NCBI GenBank assembly: GCA_900540535.1
Contig: UQGM01000025.1
Location: forward strand, 1 to 38,529
DNA length: 38,529 nucleotides
Origin: an uncultured Oscillospiraceae bacterium
GTDB lineage: Bacteria; Bacillota; Clostridia; Oscillospirales; Acutalibacteraceae
Direction: 5' to 3'
Part shown: positions 1 to 8,209 of the stretch, one piece after another
Numbering within the stretch: position 1 is the first letter of the stretch
How the letters are laid out: each line of letters opens with the position of its first letter
Position numbers and translations under genes: made by a program
The notes under the pieces: model-generated
What the model saw: the letters and a program-made list of their open reading frames with translations, nothing else
The model's database searches: none
What the model was told of the DNA's origin: nothing

Positions 1-586
1 TACGTCGTACTATTGGAGCTACTTGCTCATCAATGACGATCTTGTTTTTCTCCGTAGGGTGCATCTTGTACCCATACATGGGCTTGCCGCCGATAAACTG
101 ACCCTTCCGCTGTTTATCTCGCTTGACGCTTTTTATCTTTTTAGAGATGTCCTTAGCGTACATGTCGTTCATGATTGCACGGAATGGAGTGATATCATTT
201 GCAGTGGAGTCCACACCGGTGTCTATGCCGTCCAATAAAGAAATGTACCGCACACGGTGCTCCGGGAAATACCTCTCCATATAGTGTCCGGTCATAATAT
301 AGTCACGTCCCAAGCGTGAAAGGTCTTTTGTAATAACCATATTGACCTTTTTGGTTTCAATGTCTCCAATCATCCTCTGAAAATTTGGACGGTCAAAGTT
401 TGTACCACTCCATCCGTCATCAACGTATGTGTCAAATACTGACAGACGGTGCTGCTGCACAAACTCCCGTAGCAGGGATTCCTGATTCTGAACACTTTGG
501 GATGGTCCTTCGCTTTCATCTTCTTTTGACAGTCTGATGTATAAAGCCACATGGTAATCCATGGGGTTGCTTATCTCTAAGTACAT
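1..586 (-). CDS. Large serine recombinase (integrase), N-terminal part, runs off left edge
   Basis: The minus strand is open from 586 to the window edge (195 codons), so only the N-terminal half is visible. The product is a site-specific serine recombinase of the kind that excises and inserts integrative elements. Residues about 11-160 form the resolvase catalytic domain. They include the nucleophile motif YIRLSKED, the DDGWSGTNFDRP segment, and DLSRLGRDY with its catalytic arginines. The start of the recombinase (zinc ribbon) part follows with GQFIGGKPMYGY. The chosen ATG at 586 has AGGAGG eight bases upstream; an in-frame ATG eight codons later is less well placed. It lies 29 bases after the small Cys protein gene and is probably co-transcribed with it. 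Family is certain; attachment specificity cannot be told. Confidence 0.93.
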   Translation of the reverse strand, partial: MYLEISNPMDYHVALYIRLSKEDESEGPSQSVQNQESLLREFVQQHRLSVFDTYVDDGWSGTNFDRPNFQRMIGDIETKKVNMVITKDLSRLGRDYIMTGHYMERYFPEHRVRYISLLDGIDTGVDSTANDITPFRAIMNDMYAKDISKKIKSVKRDKQRKGQFIGGKPMYGYKMHPTEKNKIVIDEQVAPIVRR

Positions 587-615
587 ACTATATACCTCCT
601 GAGATAAGCGGCCAT

Positions 616-762
616 TCATCGCTTACATTGTACAATGGGTTGCTCCATTGACACAAGGATACGGCCAAGGTAAATCCGAAAAGATTTTTCCAAAATTTCG
701 GATACGCTCTTTTCAGTATTACAGTAAGTACAATGTACAACAGGCAAATCTTTCTTTTTCAA
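616..762 (-). CDS. Small Cys-containing protein (48 aa) preceding the recombinase
   Basis: A 48-residue reading frame starts at TTG 762 behind a strong AAGGAGG site with 8-base spacing. It ends 29 bases before the recombinase ATG. The protein begins KKKDLPVVHCTYCNTEKS and ends QPIVQCKR. It has a CxxC pair near residues 11-14 and a third Cys near the C-terminus, so a small metal-binding knuckle is possible. It is basic and has no signal peptide or membrane segment. Position and strong ribosome site suggest an accessory gene of the integration module. No function is known to me, and an excisionase role would be a guess. Confidence 0.6.
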   Translation of the reverse strand: MKKKDLPVVHCTYCNTEKSVSEILEKSFRIYLGRILVSMEQPIVQCKR

Positions 763-1505
763 ACCCGTTCCCTCCTTGTATTCATCGTATGCAAAAAATC
801 GACTTATCTTGCCTGTCCTCTGGTAAAAGAAAAGCGACCTGCTTTAAAGCAAGTCACTCTGCGATCGTCAAATGCGTAATGGAAATAGGTTCAGGACACT
901 TTTATATGTTTGGGGAATCACGGTAAATATTTTGTCATCGGTAACCTCAGCTTAACTGATTGCGAGTAAACAAATCCTTCATAAATATTCATTCCTTTCC
1001 GTTAAAGATAATGCTGCAGCTTTCAAAATCACATTAATACGGTGATAACATAAGTTATCGTCGCATGGTATCTGACTTCGAAAAGGAAGCTACACCCGCT
1101 TTTTGACGTAATATTACTTACAAAAAACAGGCGCAGCTTTACTGATTATGATATTTACTTTCTCACCATATTTGCCACGCCCCCTGGTGCTGGGAACATT
1201 TCAGGTCTCCGCTGGCACGGACGTCATAACTCTGCGGAATCGTTTCCCGTATACCGTAGGGTTCTGCCTCAAGTCTGTGGGCAGGCGTGAACAAGTATCT
1301 TTAAAACCCTACACAGTCATCGCGTCTGAAGCGCCGCCTTCAGGTTACAGGCTTACGTTATTCGCTCCGAACAGCATGTCCATCTTGGCGACGCGCCCGT
1401 TTCGCTCGCACATAGGGTGTGTACCTGAAATGTTGTATATGTAATTATCAAAGTACACATGAAATAGAATATATAATTCTTCTTTCAATAACCATGACAA
1501 ATACA
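763..1505. other. 743-base stretch without an intact gene; decayed coding traces
   Basis: No convincing intact gene is seen. On the minus strand, an ATG at 982 behind GGAAAGGAATG opens an 11-codon frame that stops at once. The DNA after it (about 950-840) carries short protein-like runs in different frames: VTDDKIFTVIPQTYK, then CPEPISITHLTIAE. This fits a small element gene broken by frameshifts. Bases about 1150-1430 are clearly more G+C-rich than their surroundings but contain no supported gene. A plus-strand 98-codon frame there lacks a ribosome site and looks accidental. Confidence 0.5.
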
Positions 1506-1937
1506 TTAACTTTGTTCCCCCTGTTTTAATTTTTTTGATAGATTTTTAAGCCCATAACGTATGCTTTCACTGACGCGGCTTTTGCTTACTCCCTCAGCAA
1601 TGGCTATCTCCGTAATACTCATGCCTAAATAAAAATGAGCATAAATGCGCTTTGCCTGCAATTTTGGAAGAGCCATAACGGCAGTAAAAACTTGTTCCTT
1701 TAACTGCATCTCCTCTAAAATCAGCTCAGGAGTAATCTGTAACAAAAGTGCATCGCATTCAATTCCATCATTTCTGTCAAGAGAATAATGTGCTTTATAT
1801 CGATATTTCTTGCGATTGTAAGCTTCCTCTAAACGTTTAGACACTTTGAATGCCATTTCCACATCATCAGTGACTTCTATAAAAGTATCCGTTTTATATA
1901 TTTCCGGATACAATTCTCGAAGATTAACTTTTTTCAT
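1506..1937 (-). CDS. Sigma-70-like DNA-binding regulator (region 4 type HTH)
   Basis: A 143-residue protein of the sigma-70-like class common in clostridial integrative elements. The C-terminal third (about residues 80-135) is a sigma region 4-like helix-turn-helix: FTAVMALPKLQAKRIYAHFY, then MSITEIAIAEGVSKSRVSESI. The N-terminal part matches no core-binding region 2 that I can recognise. It may therefore act as a transcription regulator rather than a full sigma factor. The start ATG at 1937 has GGAGG upstream, and that site lies inside a long inverted repeat (1943-1988), which suggests translational control. By position, between cargo and integration genes, it probably controls element excision or transfer. 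That role is inferred. Confidence 0.75.
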   Translation of the reverse strand: MKKVNLRELYPEIYKTDTFIEVTDDVEMAFKVSKRLEEAYNRKKYRYKAHYSLDRNDGIECDALLLQITPELILEEMQLKEQVFTAVMALPKLQAKRIYAHFYLGMSITEIAIAEGVSKSRVSESIRYGLKNLSKKLKQGEQS

Positions 1938-1942
1938 AGTTT

Positions 1943-1988
1943 ACCTCCATTGATTTACAGACTTTATAAGCGTAAATCGAATGGAGGT
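1943..1988 (-). promoter_or_regulatory. Inverted repeat that contains the ribosome site of the sigma-like gene
   Basis: The arms are 1943-1958 and 1972-1988 around a 13-base loop. They pair fully except for one bulged base. In the transcript, the 3' arm ends in ATGGAGGT, which includes the GGAGG ribosome site six bases before ATG 1937. Folding would hide that site. This fits an on/off translational switch. A palindromic protein-binding operator is the alternative. Confidence 0.6.
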
Positions 1989-2021
1989 GGAGAACGACAA
2001 TGTTGAACGTGTCTTTCTGCC

Positions 2022-2058
2022 ATAAAAACAATCAATAATCAAATTATTCTGTTTTTAT
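2022..2058 (-). terminator. AT-rich hairpin after the P3 cassette
   Basis: ATAAAAACA at 2022-2030 pairs with TGTTTTTAT at 2050-2058, and inner AATAAT/ATTATT bases extend the stem. It lies 90 bases beyond the stop of the last ABC gene and before the sigma-like gene. The low G+C stem and lack of a clean U run make it a weak terminator candidate. Confidence 0.35.
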
Positions 2059-2147
2059 AAACACAAAACACTGATTTTAAAATTTTTAAACTAAGAAAAA
2101 ATGAGCATTCATCAATTGAATATTACATTCTAAGCTCCATCCAAAAG

Positions 2148-3923
2148 TTAAATTAATTGTATTAAATCAACTTTAAGAATTTTTCTGCCTGCATAATAAA
2201 CAAGTAAAGAATTATAGAGTAAAACAATAGCAAAAACAGCAGCAAGGAAATAAGCAGGTATAAAGAGCCAAATTTTAAGCACTACATAAACAATTAAACA
2301 CAGTGCTAAAAAGAAGACAAAAGAAAAAAACAATGCATAACAGCATCTAATCAAACGCTCAGACAGTAAAAAAAGAAATATAACTCCTTTACGTACACCT
2401 ATTAACCTTAATCCTCCAATTTCTTTTTTTCTGTAAAAATATTCAAGTTTCACTTCGTTTTGCTGAAATAAAAAGGTAATTAAACCAACTAGAATCGTCA
2501 TACCCAATATTACAATAAAAATAATATTGAGTGCCGACTGAATGTTTGAAACTTTAGAATCCCAAGGAAAAATTGGTTCTTGGATTTTCTCACGTACATC
2601 TTTGTAAATTTTTTCTCTGCCGCCATAAAGATTTTCTATTTTAACCATTTTAAACGGTTCCAAAGACAATGTCCCAATTTTTGAAATCGTATCATAAGGT
2701 ATATAAACTCGTGGTAAAATTGTGCTACCTGACAACTCATCATTAGTAATTTGATAATAAACATTACAAGTTATATACTCATTTGAACTATCAAAATTCA
2801 ATGAAGGAACAACTCCGACTATAAAAAATATTTTACCGGATATTGATATAGTTTTTTTAATTACATTTGCATAATCAGATTCATGCAGCACATCTTTTGC
2901 AAATCTTTCATCCACAAGTACTTCATCATCATTATTAGGAAAAGAACCAAATAAAATCATATCTTTATAGTAAAATCCGCTGTCATCACCCGGCAACAGT
3001 CCCAAGGCTTTAAAGCCGTCACCCTGCAGCGTATAATTTTCATAAATTGTAGCCTGAAAGGAATCTTGCAATAAATCAGATACAGTTGAAGAAACGAAGA
3101 AAACATCGGCCGGATATTCTTTCGTCAAAATATTTGCGTATTCATTTTCAAAATTCAGCCTAAGAGACAAGCATGCTAAGAATAGAAAGAACATTATTGA
3201 CATTGCCCAATACTTTTTAAAAGCAAACTGTTCACGATTTTTTTTAAATAAGCTGCGAAATATAAATGCATAATTTATCTTCTGATTTTCTGTATCGATA
3301 ATTTCGGGTTCCTGATAATTAATATTATCCGGATGATTATACTGAATCCCTTTAATCTTTCCGTAATCGAGATGAATAACTTCATCTGCTATGCCATCAA
3401 AGCAGTTTTTATGCGAAACGATAATTATAGTTATGTTTTCCCTACGAAGCTCCTTAAATGCTTCTGCAACCGTTTGAGAATTCCTTGCATCAAGAGATGC
3501 AGCTGGTTCGTCAGCAAAAAGAACCGTAGGATTCGATAGCAAAGCTCTTATAATACAAATTCTCTGCCGTTCTCCACCTGACAGCTCTTTTGGATATTTG
3601 TTAAGCAAATTATCCACACGAAGTTTACAAGCCAAATTTTCGATTTTTCTTATATCGTTTTTTATAAAGGTAAGATTTTCCAAAACTGTCCATTTTGCAA
3701 ATAACATATTTTCCTGCGTAACAAATGCAAAACGATCCTTTTCATACAAAATTTCACCTTCATAATGTTTATCAATTCCACCAAGAATGTTGATAAGTGT
3801 TGTCTTACCGCATCCGCTGACACCCTTAACGACATATATCTTACCTTTCTGAAAAGTATACGAGAAATCGTTTAAAACATAATGAATATTATCATATGTC
3901 TTTCGGATATTTTTGGCTAGCAT
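2148..3923 (-). CDS. ABC transporter, ATPase-FtsX-type permease fusion (P3 cassette, second)
   Basis: A 591-residue protein when started at ATG 3923 (AAAGGAG seven bases upstream). A longer frame to 3968 would overlap the upstream gene and lacks a ribosome site. Residues 1-210 are an ABC ATPase with Walker A GVSGCGKTTL (34-43), signature LSGGERQ (114-120) and Walker B VLFADEPAASLD. One membrane helix follows near 245-265, then an extracytoplasmic domain of about 200 residues. The last three helices form an FtsX-like permease. This is MacB topology, which usually handles extracytoplasmic substrates or antimicrobial peptides rather than uptake. It starts 10 bases after its paralogue 3934-5814, and the pair could form a heterodimer. 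Export of, or protection from, P3 is inferred. Confidence 0.85.
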   Translation of the reverse strand: MLAKNIRKTYDNIHYVLNDFSYTFQKGKIYVVKGVSGCGKTTLINILGGIDKHYEGEILYEKDRFAFVTQENMLFAKWTVLENLTFIKNDIRKIENLACKLRVDNLLNKYPKELSGGERQRICIIRALLSNPTVLFADEPAASLDARNSQTVAEAFKELRRENITIIIVSHKNCFDGIADEVIHLDYGKIKGIQYNHPDNINYQEPEIIDTENQKINYAFIFRSLFKKNREQFAFKKYWAMSIMFFLFLACLSLRLNFENEYANILTKEYPADVFFVSSTVSDLLQDSFQATIYENYTLQGDGFKALGLLPGDDSGFYYKDMILFGSFPNNDDEVLVDERFAKDVLHESDYANVIKKTISISGKIFFIVGVVPSLNFDSSNEYITCNVYYQITNDELSGSTILPRVYIPYDTISKIGTLSLEPFKMVKIENLYGGREKIYKDVREKIQEPIFPWDSKVSNIQSALNIIFIVILGMTILVGLITFLFQQNEVKLEYFYRKKEIGGLRLIGVRKGVIFLFLLSERLIRCCYALFFSFVFFLALCLIVYVVLKIWLFIPAYFLAAVFAIVLLYNSLLVYYAGRKILKVDLIQLI

Positions 3924-3933
3924 AAAATCTCCT

Positions 3934-5814
3934 TTACAGTAAATCTCTTTCTTCCATAAACAAATCATACCATTTCCATTTATTTAACTTTAAAACAAAA
4001 AGATATGATGCAAACAGAGAAAATAGAATGTTAAAAAACAAATATGATAAAATAAATATCGGACTAAATGTAAATATCCTAAACGCAACCAACTGGAAAT
4101 ACTCATTAATAAAGTTGACAATAAAGCAAAAAATCAAAGCGAATATCAATGTAATGGAAAGAATACGAAGATTTTCAGTAAAAAATCCTCGTAGAAAACA
4201 CTTTTTGATTTCATGTTTATCAAAGCCCAAATAATCATAAATCAACAAAAGATGCTTATTATAGGAAAGTTCAATTTGCCTTGTCTGGTAATAAAACAAG
4301 ATAGAGCAAATCATAATAATAATGGTTAGTGGCATAAGCACATAAAAGAGAATGGAAAACTGTTCCGTGATATCATTTGCGATCTGATCTTCTGCCACTC
4401 TGATTCCAAGGGTAGATGCTTTATCTTTAAATTCACACATTGACTTATAATCGGAAAAATAAACCACATATGTTCTTCGATTCAGCCAATTAAAATTTTT
4501 GTCTTCCTGAAACTGTTGTGTATAGCCAGTGTTTATATAAATACAGTCATTGGCATACATATTTATTCCCTGTCTTAAATATTGTATATCTGTATCAGAA
4601 AATGTCTCAAATACACCTGCTATTTCAAATTTACGATATCCCTCATAAGTATTTAATGTAATTGTGTGTCCAATGATTTCCGAAGGCTCACCGTATTCCG
4701 CAGCTTTATTTGCTGAAAGAATTACCTGATCAGATGAATTAAAATAACTTCCGAATTCAATGCGATCTTTTAGAGCAAAGGCATCTGAATTTAATGGTAA
4801 TACACCGTATATTAATGTATCATGGGCCTCTCCATAAATCGTTATATCAGGCGCACATCCGTTATAGACCATACCAACATCCAATACATTTTCAGTTCCA
4901 TCTAAAATTTCAAACAGCTGTTTACCATAATCCTCTACCGTTACGGCACATTGATTAATCTTATATACATGTTCTATACTTTCAGAAAGTTTGTGCGACG
5001 GAATGTCTCCCAAAAAAACAGCAATAAAAGTTGCAAAATAAATAAGATATATTCCTATTGTCGATTTTCTTTCACGACCACTATATGAAAACCATTTCTT
5101 AAAATACGGATATAGGCTGACACCTGCTCTTCTTTCAGATACAACATCTGACTCATTATTATGATTCAAAAATTTACTATGTGATTCTGCGTTATTTTCA
5201 TTCAATTTTGTGAAATCAATAATAGAATCAGCATAGCGTTTGGCACAATCATCATGAGAAGAACATATTACAAGCACCTTTTTGCTTACCGTAGACAGTG
5301 CATTGAAAACCAACAATTTATTTTCTTCATCCAAAGATGCAGTGGGTTCATCTAACAACAAAATTTTTTTATTCTGAAGTAAAGCTTGAACAATGCTTAG
5401 CCGTTGCTTCTCTCCAACGCTGAGCTGACGCGGATATTTATGTTCATATTCCAACATATTAAACTTTGCCAAAAAAATCGGTATATCCGACTTTTCGCAT
5501 CCTGTAAGCTCGAGCTGCTCACCTATAGTTAAATAATCAATAAAAAAACTATTCTGTGTAACATATCCAACTAAATTACGTATCTGATTCCAATCCACAC
5601 ATTTATGGAACTGTTTATTGGTTATAGATATACATCCGCTTTCAAACTCAGTCATTCCGGCAAGTATATTTAAAAGCGTTGTTTTACCGCATCCGCTCTC
5701 CCCAAACAAAAGATAAAAACCATTTTCGTAAAATGAATAGGAAAAATCGTTCAGTATTTTTCTTGATCCGTATTGTTTTACAATTTTATCAAGATTAACC
5801 AAGACTCTTTTCAT
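3934..5814 (-). CDS. ABC transporter, ATPase-FtsX-type permease fusion (P3 cassette, first)
   Basis: A 626-residue MacB-like fusion. The N-terminal ATPase has Walker A GESGCGKTTL (38-47), signature LSVGEKQ (131-137) and Walker B ILLLDEPTASLD (151-162). The signature has Val where its paralogue has the usual Gly, so the two ATP sites may differ in activity. One helix lies near 250-270, followed by an extracytoplasmic domain. Three C-terminal helices (about 475-610) make the permease. The start overlaps the preceding lipoprotein gene by 20 bases, which points to coupled translation. It is a diverged homologue of 2148-3923 and the two probably work together. Family assignment is firm; the substrate is inferred. 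Confidence 0.87.
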   Translation of the reverse strand: MKRVLVNLDKIVKQYGSRKILNDFSYSFYENGFYLLFGESGCGKTTLLNILAGMTEFESGCISITNKQFHKCVDWNQIRNLVGYVTQNSFFIDYLTIGEQLELTGCEKSDIPIFLAKFNMLEYEHKYPRQLSVGEKQRLSIVQALLQNKKILLLDEPTASLDEENKLLVFNALSTVSKKVLVICSSHDDCAKRYADSIIDFTKLNENNAESHSKFLNHNNESDVVSERRAGVSLYPYFKKWFSYSGRERKSTIGIYLIYFATFIAVFLGDIPSHKLSESIEHVYKINQCAVTVEDYGKQLFEILDGTENVLDVGMVYNGCAPDITIYGEAHDTLIYGVLPLNSDAFALKDRIEFGSYFNSSDQVILSANKAAEYGEPSEIIGHTITLNTYEGYRKFEIAGVFETFSDTDIQYLRQGINMYANDCIYINTGYTQQFQEDKNFNWLNRRTYVVYFSDYKSMCEFKDKASTLGIRVAEDQIANDITEQFSILFYVLMPLTIIIMICSILFYYQTRQIELSYNKHLLLIYDYLGFDKHEIKKCFLRGFFTENLRILSITLIFALIFCFIVNFINEYFQLVAFRIFTFSPIFILSYLFFNILFSLFASYLFVLKLNKWKWYDLFMEERDLL

Positions 5815-6640
5815 TTTCTACCTCTAAAGATTTTAAGAGTTTATAAAGACGGATGAAGTTTACTTCATCAATTTCTTCTTCAAAATCCAAATCGGAACCT
5901 AAAAAATTTCCATTCACAAGAATGTTATCTCTTATATCTTCTATTTTTTGTAAAAGCTCCTTTTGTGAGTCAGACAGCTGATTTTCATTTATATCTGATA
6001 AATAACGTCCGTCATCGTAAATCACCTCAATATCAATCGCAACAATATGTCCGCTGAGAATAAAATATCCTACTTGCCATTGATACCCATCCAACAATGT
6101 ATCACTAACGATATTGGACGAACTTATATTCATATATTTCCCATATTCTTTTGTTCCACCACTCATTGCCTTATTATACACATTTACAACATCATCTAAA
6201 GAGAAAATCAAGCCTGATATATCTACATCTTGAAGTTCTTCTACGGTTAAATTATCTACTGTAGCACGGCTGTTAAGAACCTTTTCTATCGGCTTCATTT
6301 TTTCTTCGTAAATTTTATTCATTTTAAGGAAATGTACTGAAGGCGGAACACTTCCCGTAACCTTTCCTGAATCCATATCAATTAAGGGTATATTAAAGTC
6401 GGTAAGATTTTTGTATTTTAAATTAACACCGTCACAAGAACAATATGCTTGAGTAAAAGCACCATTTGAATCATATACTTCCTCACGTTCATAATATAAG
6501 TACCATCCATCTGACAACTTGAGAACAGCATTTTTATCTTGCCTCGAATATTCAAGTTCAGGTTCGGCTTCAGTATTACTACAGGCACATAGAATCATCA
6601 AAAAAAGAACAGTTATAATTAATTCACATACTTTTTTCAT
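5795..6640 (-). CDS. Lipoprotein of the P3 cassette (unknown family)
   Basis: A 281-residue protein with an N-terminal hydrophobic segment and lipobox LCAC, Cys near residue 20. It is therefore predicted to be lipid-anchored on the outer face of the membrane. The body is acidic and polar (DLDFEEEIDEVNF near the C-terminus) and has no domain that I recognise. It sits between the secreted protein P3 and the ABC pair. It overlaps the first ABC gene by 20 bases and follows an intergenic hairpin. A surface-anchored immunity or chaperone-like partner for P3 fits this order, as in bacteriocin loci, but this is inference. Confidence 0.7.
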   Translation of the reverse strand: MKKVCELIITVLFLMILCACSNTEAEPELEYSRQDKNAVLKLSDGWYLYYEREEVYDSNGAFTQAYCSCDGVNLKYKNLTDFNIPLIDMDSGKVTGSVPPSVHFLKMNKIYEEKMKPIEKVLNSRATVDNLTVEELQDVDISGLIFSLDDVVNVYNKAMSGGTKEYGKYMNISSSNIVSDTLLDGYQWQVGYFILSGHIVAIDIEVIYDDGRYLSDINENQLSDSQKELLQKIEDIRDNILVNGNFLGSDLDFEEEIDEVNFIRLYKLLKSLEVENEKSLG

Positions 6641-6664
6641 AAAAATACCTCAAATATAAACTTC

Positions 6665-6715
6665 GATTGGAGATAAGCAAAAAATTAGATATCCATTTTC
6701 TGCTTATCTCCAATC
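6665..6715 (-). promoter_or_regulatory. Intergenic hairpin between P3 and its lipoprotein gene
   Basis: GATTGGAGATAAGCA (6665-6679) pairs perfectly with TGCTTATCTCCAATC (6701-6715), a 15-base-pair stem with a 21-base loop. It falls between the P3 stop and the next start, with no U run. In bacteriocin operons such hairpins allow partial readthrough or protect the upstream message, so the first gene is expressed more strongly than the rest. That role is inferred here. Confidence 0.6.
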
Positions 6716-6727
6716 TGAAAATTAATC

Positions 6728-7240
6728 TTAATCTATTCCACAGTAATAACTAAACAGAGATGTATACTTTGAATCTTTGTCACCTTTTATCGCTTCAACA
6801 TATTGCTTAATAAAGAGTTCCACACTTTTGCCTACCTCCAGATCATCTTCACTCACAGTAGAATGGAACTGAATACTGCTAATATACTTACCATTAAATT
6901 TTCCTTCATAAAACTTAGCGTAATCATCATCAGACAAAGTGTCTTTTTCCATAAGATAAATCCTTATTTTTCTATCATTGGATGATACAAAAGACGAAGG
7001 AAGTGGTCTTAAAGTACTTGGCTTATAATAAAAAGATACTTTATTGGGTGTAACCGGTGCCCGAGTAGCAGTCATATATGAAGGATCAGATCGTGTTGAC
7101 GCCCAAGAATTAGTGGAACCTCCAGGGCCATAGTGCGCATACAGCTCTTCAGAATAGGCATATGACGTTACAATTGATGAACATAAAAAAACTAAAATCA
7201 GTGATGTAGACAATAACATACTGATTAACCTTTTTTTCAT
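6728..7240 (-). CDS. Secreted protein P3 (170 aa), first gene of the MacB-type cassette
   Basis: A 170-residue protein with a clear Sec signal: MKKR, a hydrophobic core (about 8-24), and likely cleavage near TSYAYS (about residue 28). The mature N-terminus is Gly/Ser/Thr/Pro-rich (AHYGPGGSTNSWASTRSDP). The rest looks folded and ends YTSLFSYYCGID with a single Cys. It shows no clear similarity to P1 or P2 but holds the same place: behind a LytTR site, followed by a hairpin, an anchored protein and ABC genes. It lies 99 bases after agrD. A minus-strand TTGACA in that gap (about 7295-7300) could give it its own promoter. An extracellular effector or bacteriocin-like protein is the best inference; no family is recognised. 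Confidence 0.68.
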   Translation of the reverse strand: MKKRLISMLLSTSLILVFLCSSIVTSYAYSEELYAHYGPGGSTNSWASTRSDPSYMTATRAPVTPNKVSFYYKPSTLRPLPSSFVSSNDRKIRIYLMEKDTLSDDDYAKFYEGKFNGKYISSIQFHSTVSEDDLEVGKSVELFIKQYVEAIKGDKDSKYTSLFSYYCGID

Positions 7241-7339
7241 ATTTTATACCTTCTTCCTAAAACTACAAATTTAGAAAAGATCCAATAATGTTTTTTGTCA
7301 AAGCTTAGAAATATGTTTCTCTAAATTAATGTGTAATAA

Positions 7340-7489
7340 TTACTTTTTAAATCTGTTCATTTCGTTAGGTATTTTATTTTGATAGTATCCCACTCTGCAA
7401 GCAGAATTACATGAAGTAATTCCAACTTTTAACGCTGCCTTAGCAAATGTTTTACCGATTCGATTAATTGTCTGCTCTTTCTTTGTCAT
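7340..7489 (-). CDS. agrD: AgrD-like autoinducer peptide precursor (49 aa)
   Basis: A 49-residue frame from ATG 7489 behind AAGGAG, overlapping the end of agrB by 26 bases as is typical for agrBD. It has three AgrD parts. The first is an amphipathic basic leader (MTKKEQTINRIGKTFAKAAL). The second is a core containing SCNSACRVGYY. The third is a polar tail with KIPNE, matching the KVPEE element of staphylococcal AgrD. Aligning that element places the AgrB cut after the first Tyr of GYY. The pheromone would then be a five-residue thiolactone ring CRVGY (residues 31-35) with an N-terminal tail of uncertain length. A second Cys at residue 27 is an alternative ring former. Identification is strong from context; ring boundaries are predicted. 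Confidence 0.85.
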   Translation of the reverse strand: MTKKEQTINRIGKTFAKAALKVGITSCNSACRVGYYQNKIPNEMNRFKK

Positions 7490-8081
7490 TTTCTTTTTCT
7501 CCTTTTTTATGATTTTTTATTTTTTCTGCAACTAACGAAATAGATACTGAAAATATCCCAAATACAGCTATCAACATATAGCGAAACGCAGTATTTGTGA
7601 AACTCAGAACTATGACCATTATTGCAGCAAAAGCCACTATTAATTTACTCATAACAGCATATTTTTCTTTTTCTTTTACACTTAGAGGCTTATTTTTATT
7701 TTCAACCGGTGCAAATAAAAAAATGAAAATAGTACCAGTTAAAATAAAAAACAAAGTTAGGGGTTTTAAAAATATAGTTGGAACAATTTTATACAATAAA
7801 ACCATTAAAATTTGATTCACCCAAGATATAATATGACAGCGCAAATAAGTATCTGCATGATAACCACCAGCAAATTTTCTTATTGAAAAAAATGATATTA
7901 AAAAAACTATAGATGCTAAAATGGAATTTGTAAAAATAGCAGTTAAAGCAGCAACTAAAAAATATACCACATCAGACAGTAATACCTCGATACTGTATTC
8001 ATAAATTTTTCTATCTGCATAATGTATTATATTTTTTTTAATTAGTGAAACAGTAATTTTTTCAGATAATAATTGATACAT
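7464..8081 (-). CDS. agrB: AgrB-like peptidase of the autoinducer precursor
   Basis: A membrane endopeptidase that cuts AgrD and forms the cyclic peptide. The family motif RKFAGGYHADTYLRCH is present, with catalytic His and Cys at residues 75 and 82 from the start chosen here, the spacing of staphylococcal AgrB His77/Cys84. The typical PVENKNKPL stretch is also present. About five to six hydrophobic segments span the protein. Start choice is uncertain: ATG 8081, with GGTG upstream, is preferred over in-frame TTG 8093 and GTG 8090. The gene follows a LytTR site and a hairpin and overlaps agrD. All catalytic residues are intact, unlike the decayed copy at 24.7-24.9 kb. Confidence 0.93.
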   Translation of the reverse strand: MYQLLSEKITVSLIKKNIIHYADRKIYEYSIEVLLSDVVYFLVAALTAIFTNSILASIVFLISFFSIRKFAGGYHADTYLRCHIISWVNQILMVLLYKIVPTIFLKPLTLFFILTGTIFIFLFAPVENKNKPLSVKEKEKYAVMSKLIVAFAAIMVIVLSFTNTAFRYMLIAVFGIFSVSISLVAEKIKNHKKGEKENDKERADN

Positions 8082-8122
8082 ATTTTTCACCAAGACAATG
8101 TTATTGATTCATATAAAATATA

Positions 8123-8150
8123 ATTACCCTGTAACTAATTACAGGGTAAT
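8123..8150 (-). terminator. Perfect hairpin just upstream of agrB
   Basis: ATTACCCTGTAA (8123-8134) pairs perfectly with TTACAGGGTAAT (8139-8150) around a 4-base loop. On the minus strand it is followed by TTATATTTTATA. It lies between agrC with its embedded LytTR site and agrB. It could end agrAC transcription or set the level entering agrBD. The decayed agrBD copy has a hairpin at the matching place. Confidence 0.55.
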
Positions 8151-8180
8151 AAAGTCATCATAATATTTCAAGCGAAAATG

Positions 8181-8209
8181 CCTATTCGCTTATTCTAAAT
8201 GCTTATTCG
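8181..8209 (-). promoter_or_regulatory. Paired LytTR-type operator before agrBD-P3
   Basis: On the minus strand two direct repeats, CGAATAAG (8209-8202) and CGAATAGG (8188-8181), start 21 bases apart. A TTGAAA -35-like element (8171-8166) follows after 9 bases. The last codons of agrC overlap the upstream repeat. Spacing of two helical turns is characteristic of LytTR regulators. Identical spacing recurs at 16655 and 25029. Confidence 0.7.

Noticed and set aside
370..552. 60-codon minus-strand ORF
   Set aside because: It is another frame inside the serine recombinase, whose own frame shows the full resolvase catalytic motifs.
1148..1444. 98-codon plus-strand ORF in a G+C-rich patch
   Set aside because: No ribosome site, no recognisable domain, and the opposite direction to all genes; long frames arise easily in G+C-rich DNA.
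7340..7489. Lantibiotic or other modified-peptide precursor instead of AgrD
   Set aside because: No LanB/C/M, radical SAM or cyclodehydratase gene nearby, while AgrB overlaps it and the leader, ring and tail fit AgrD.
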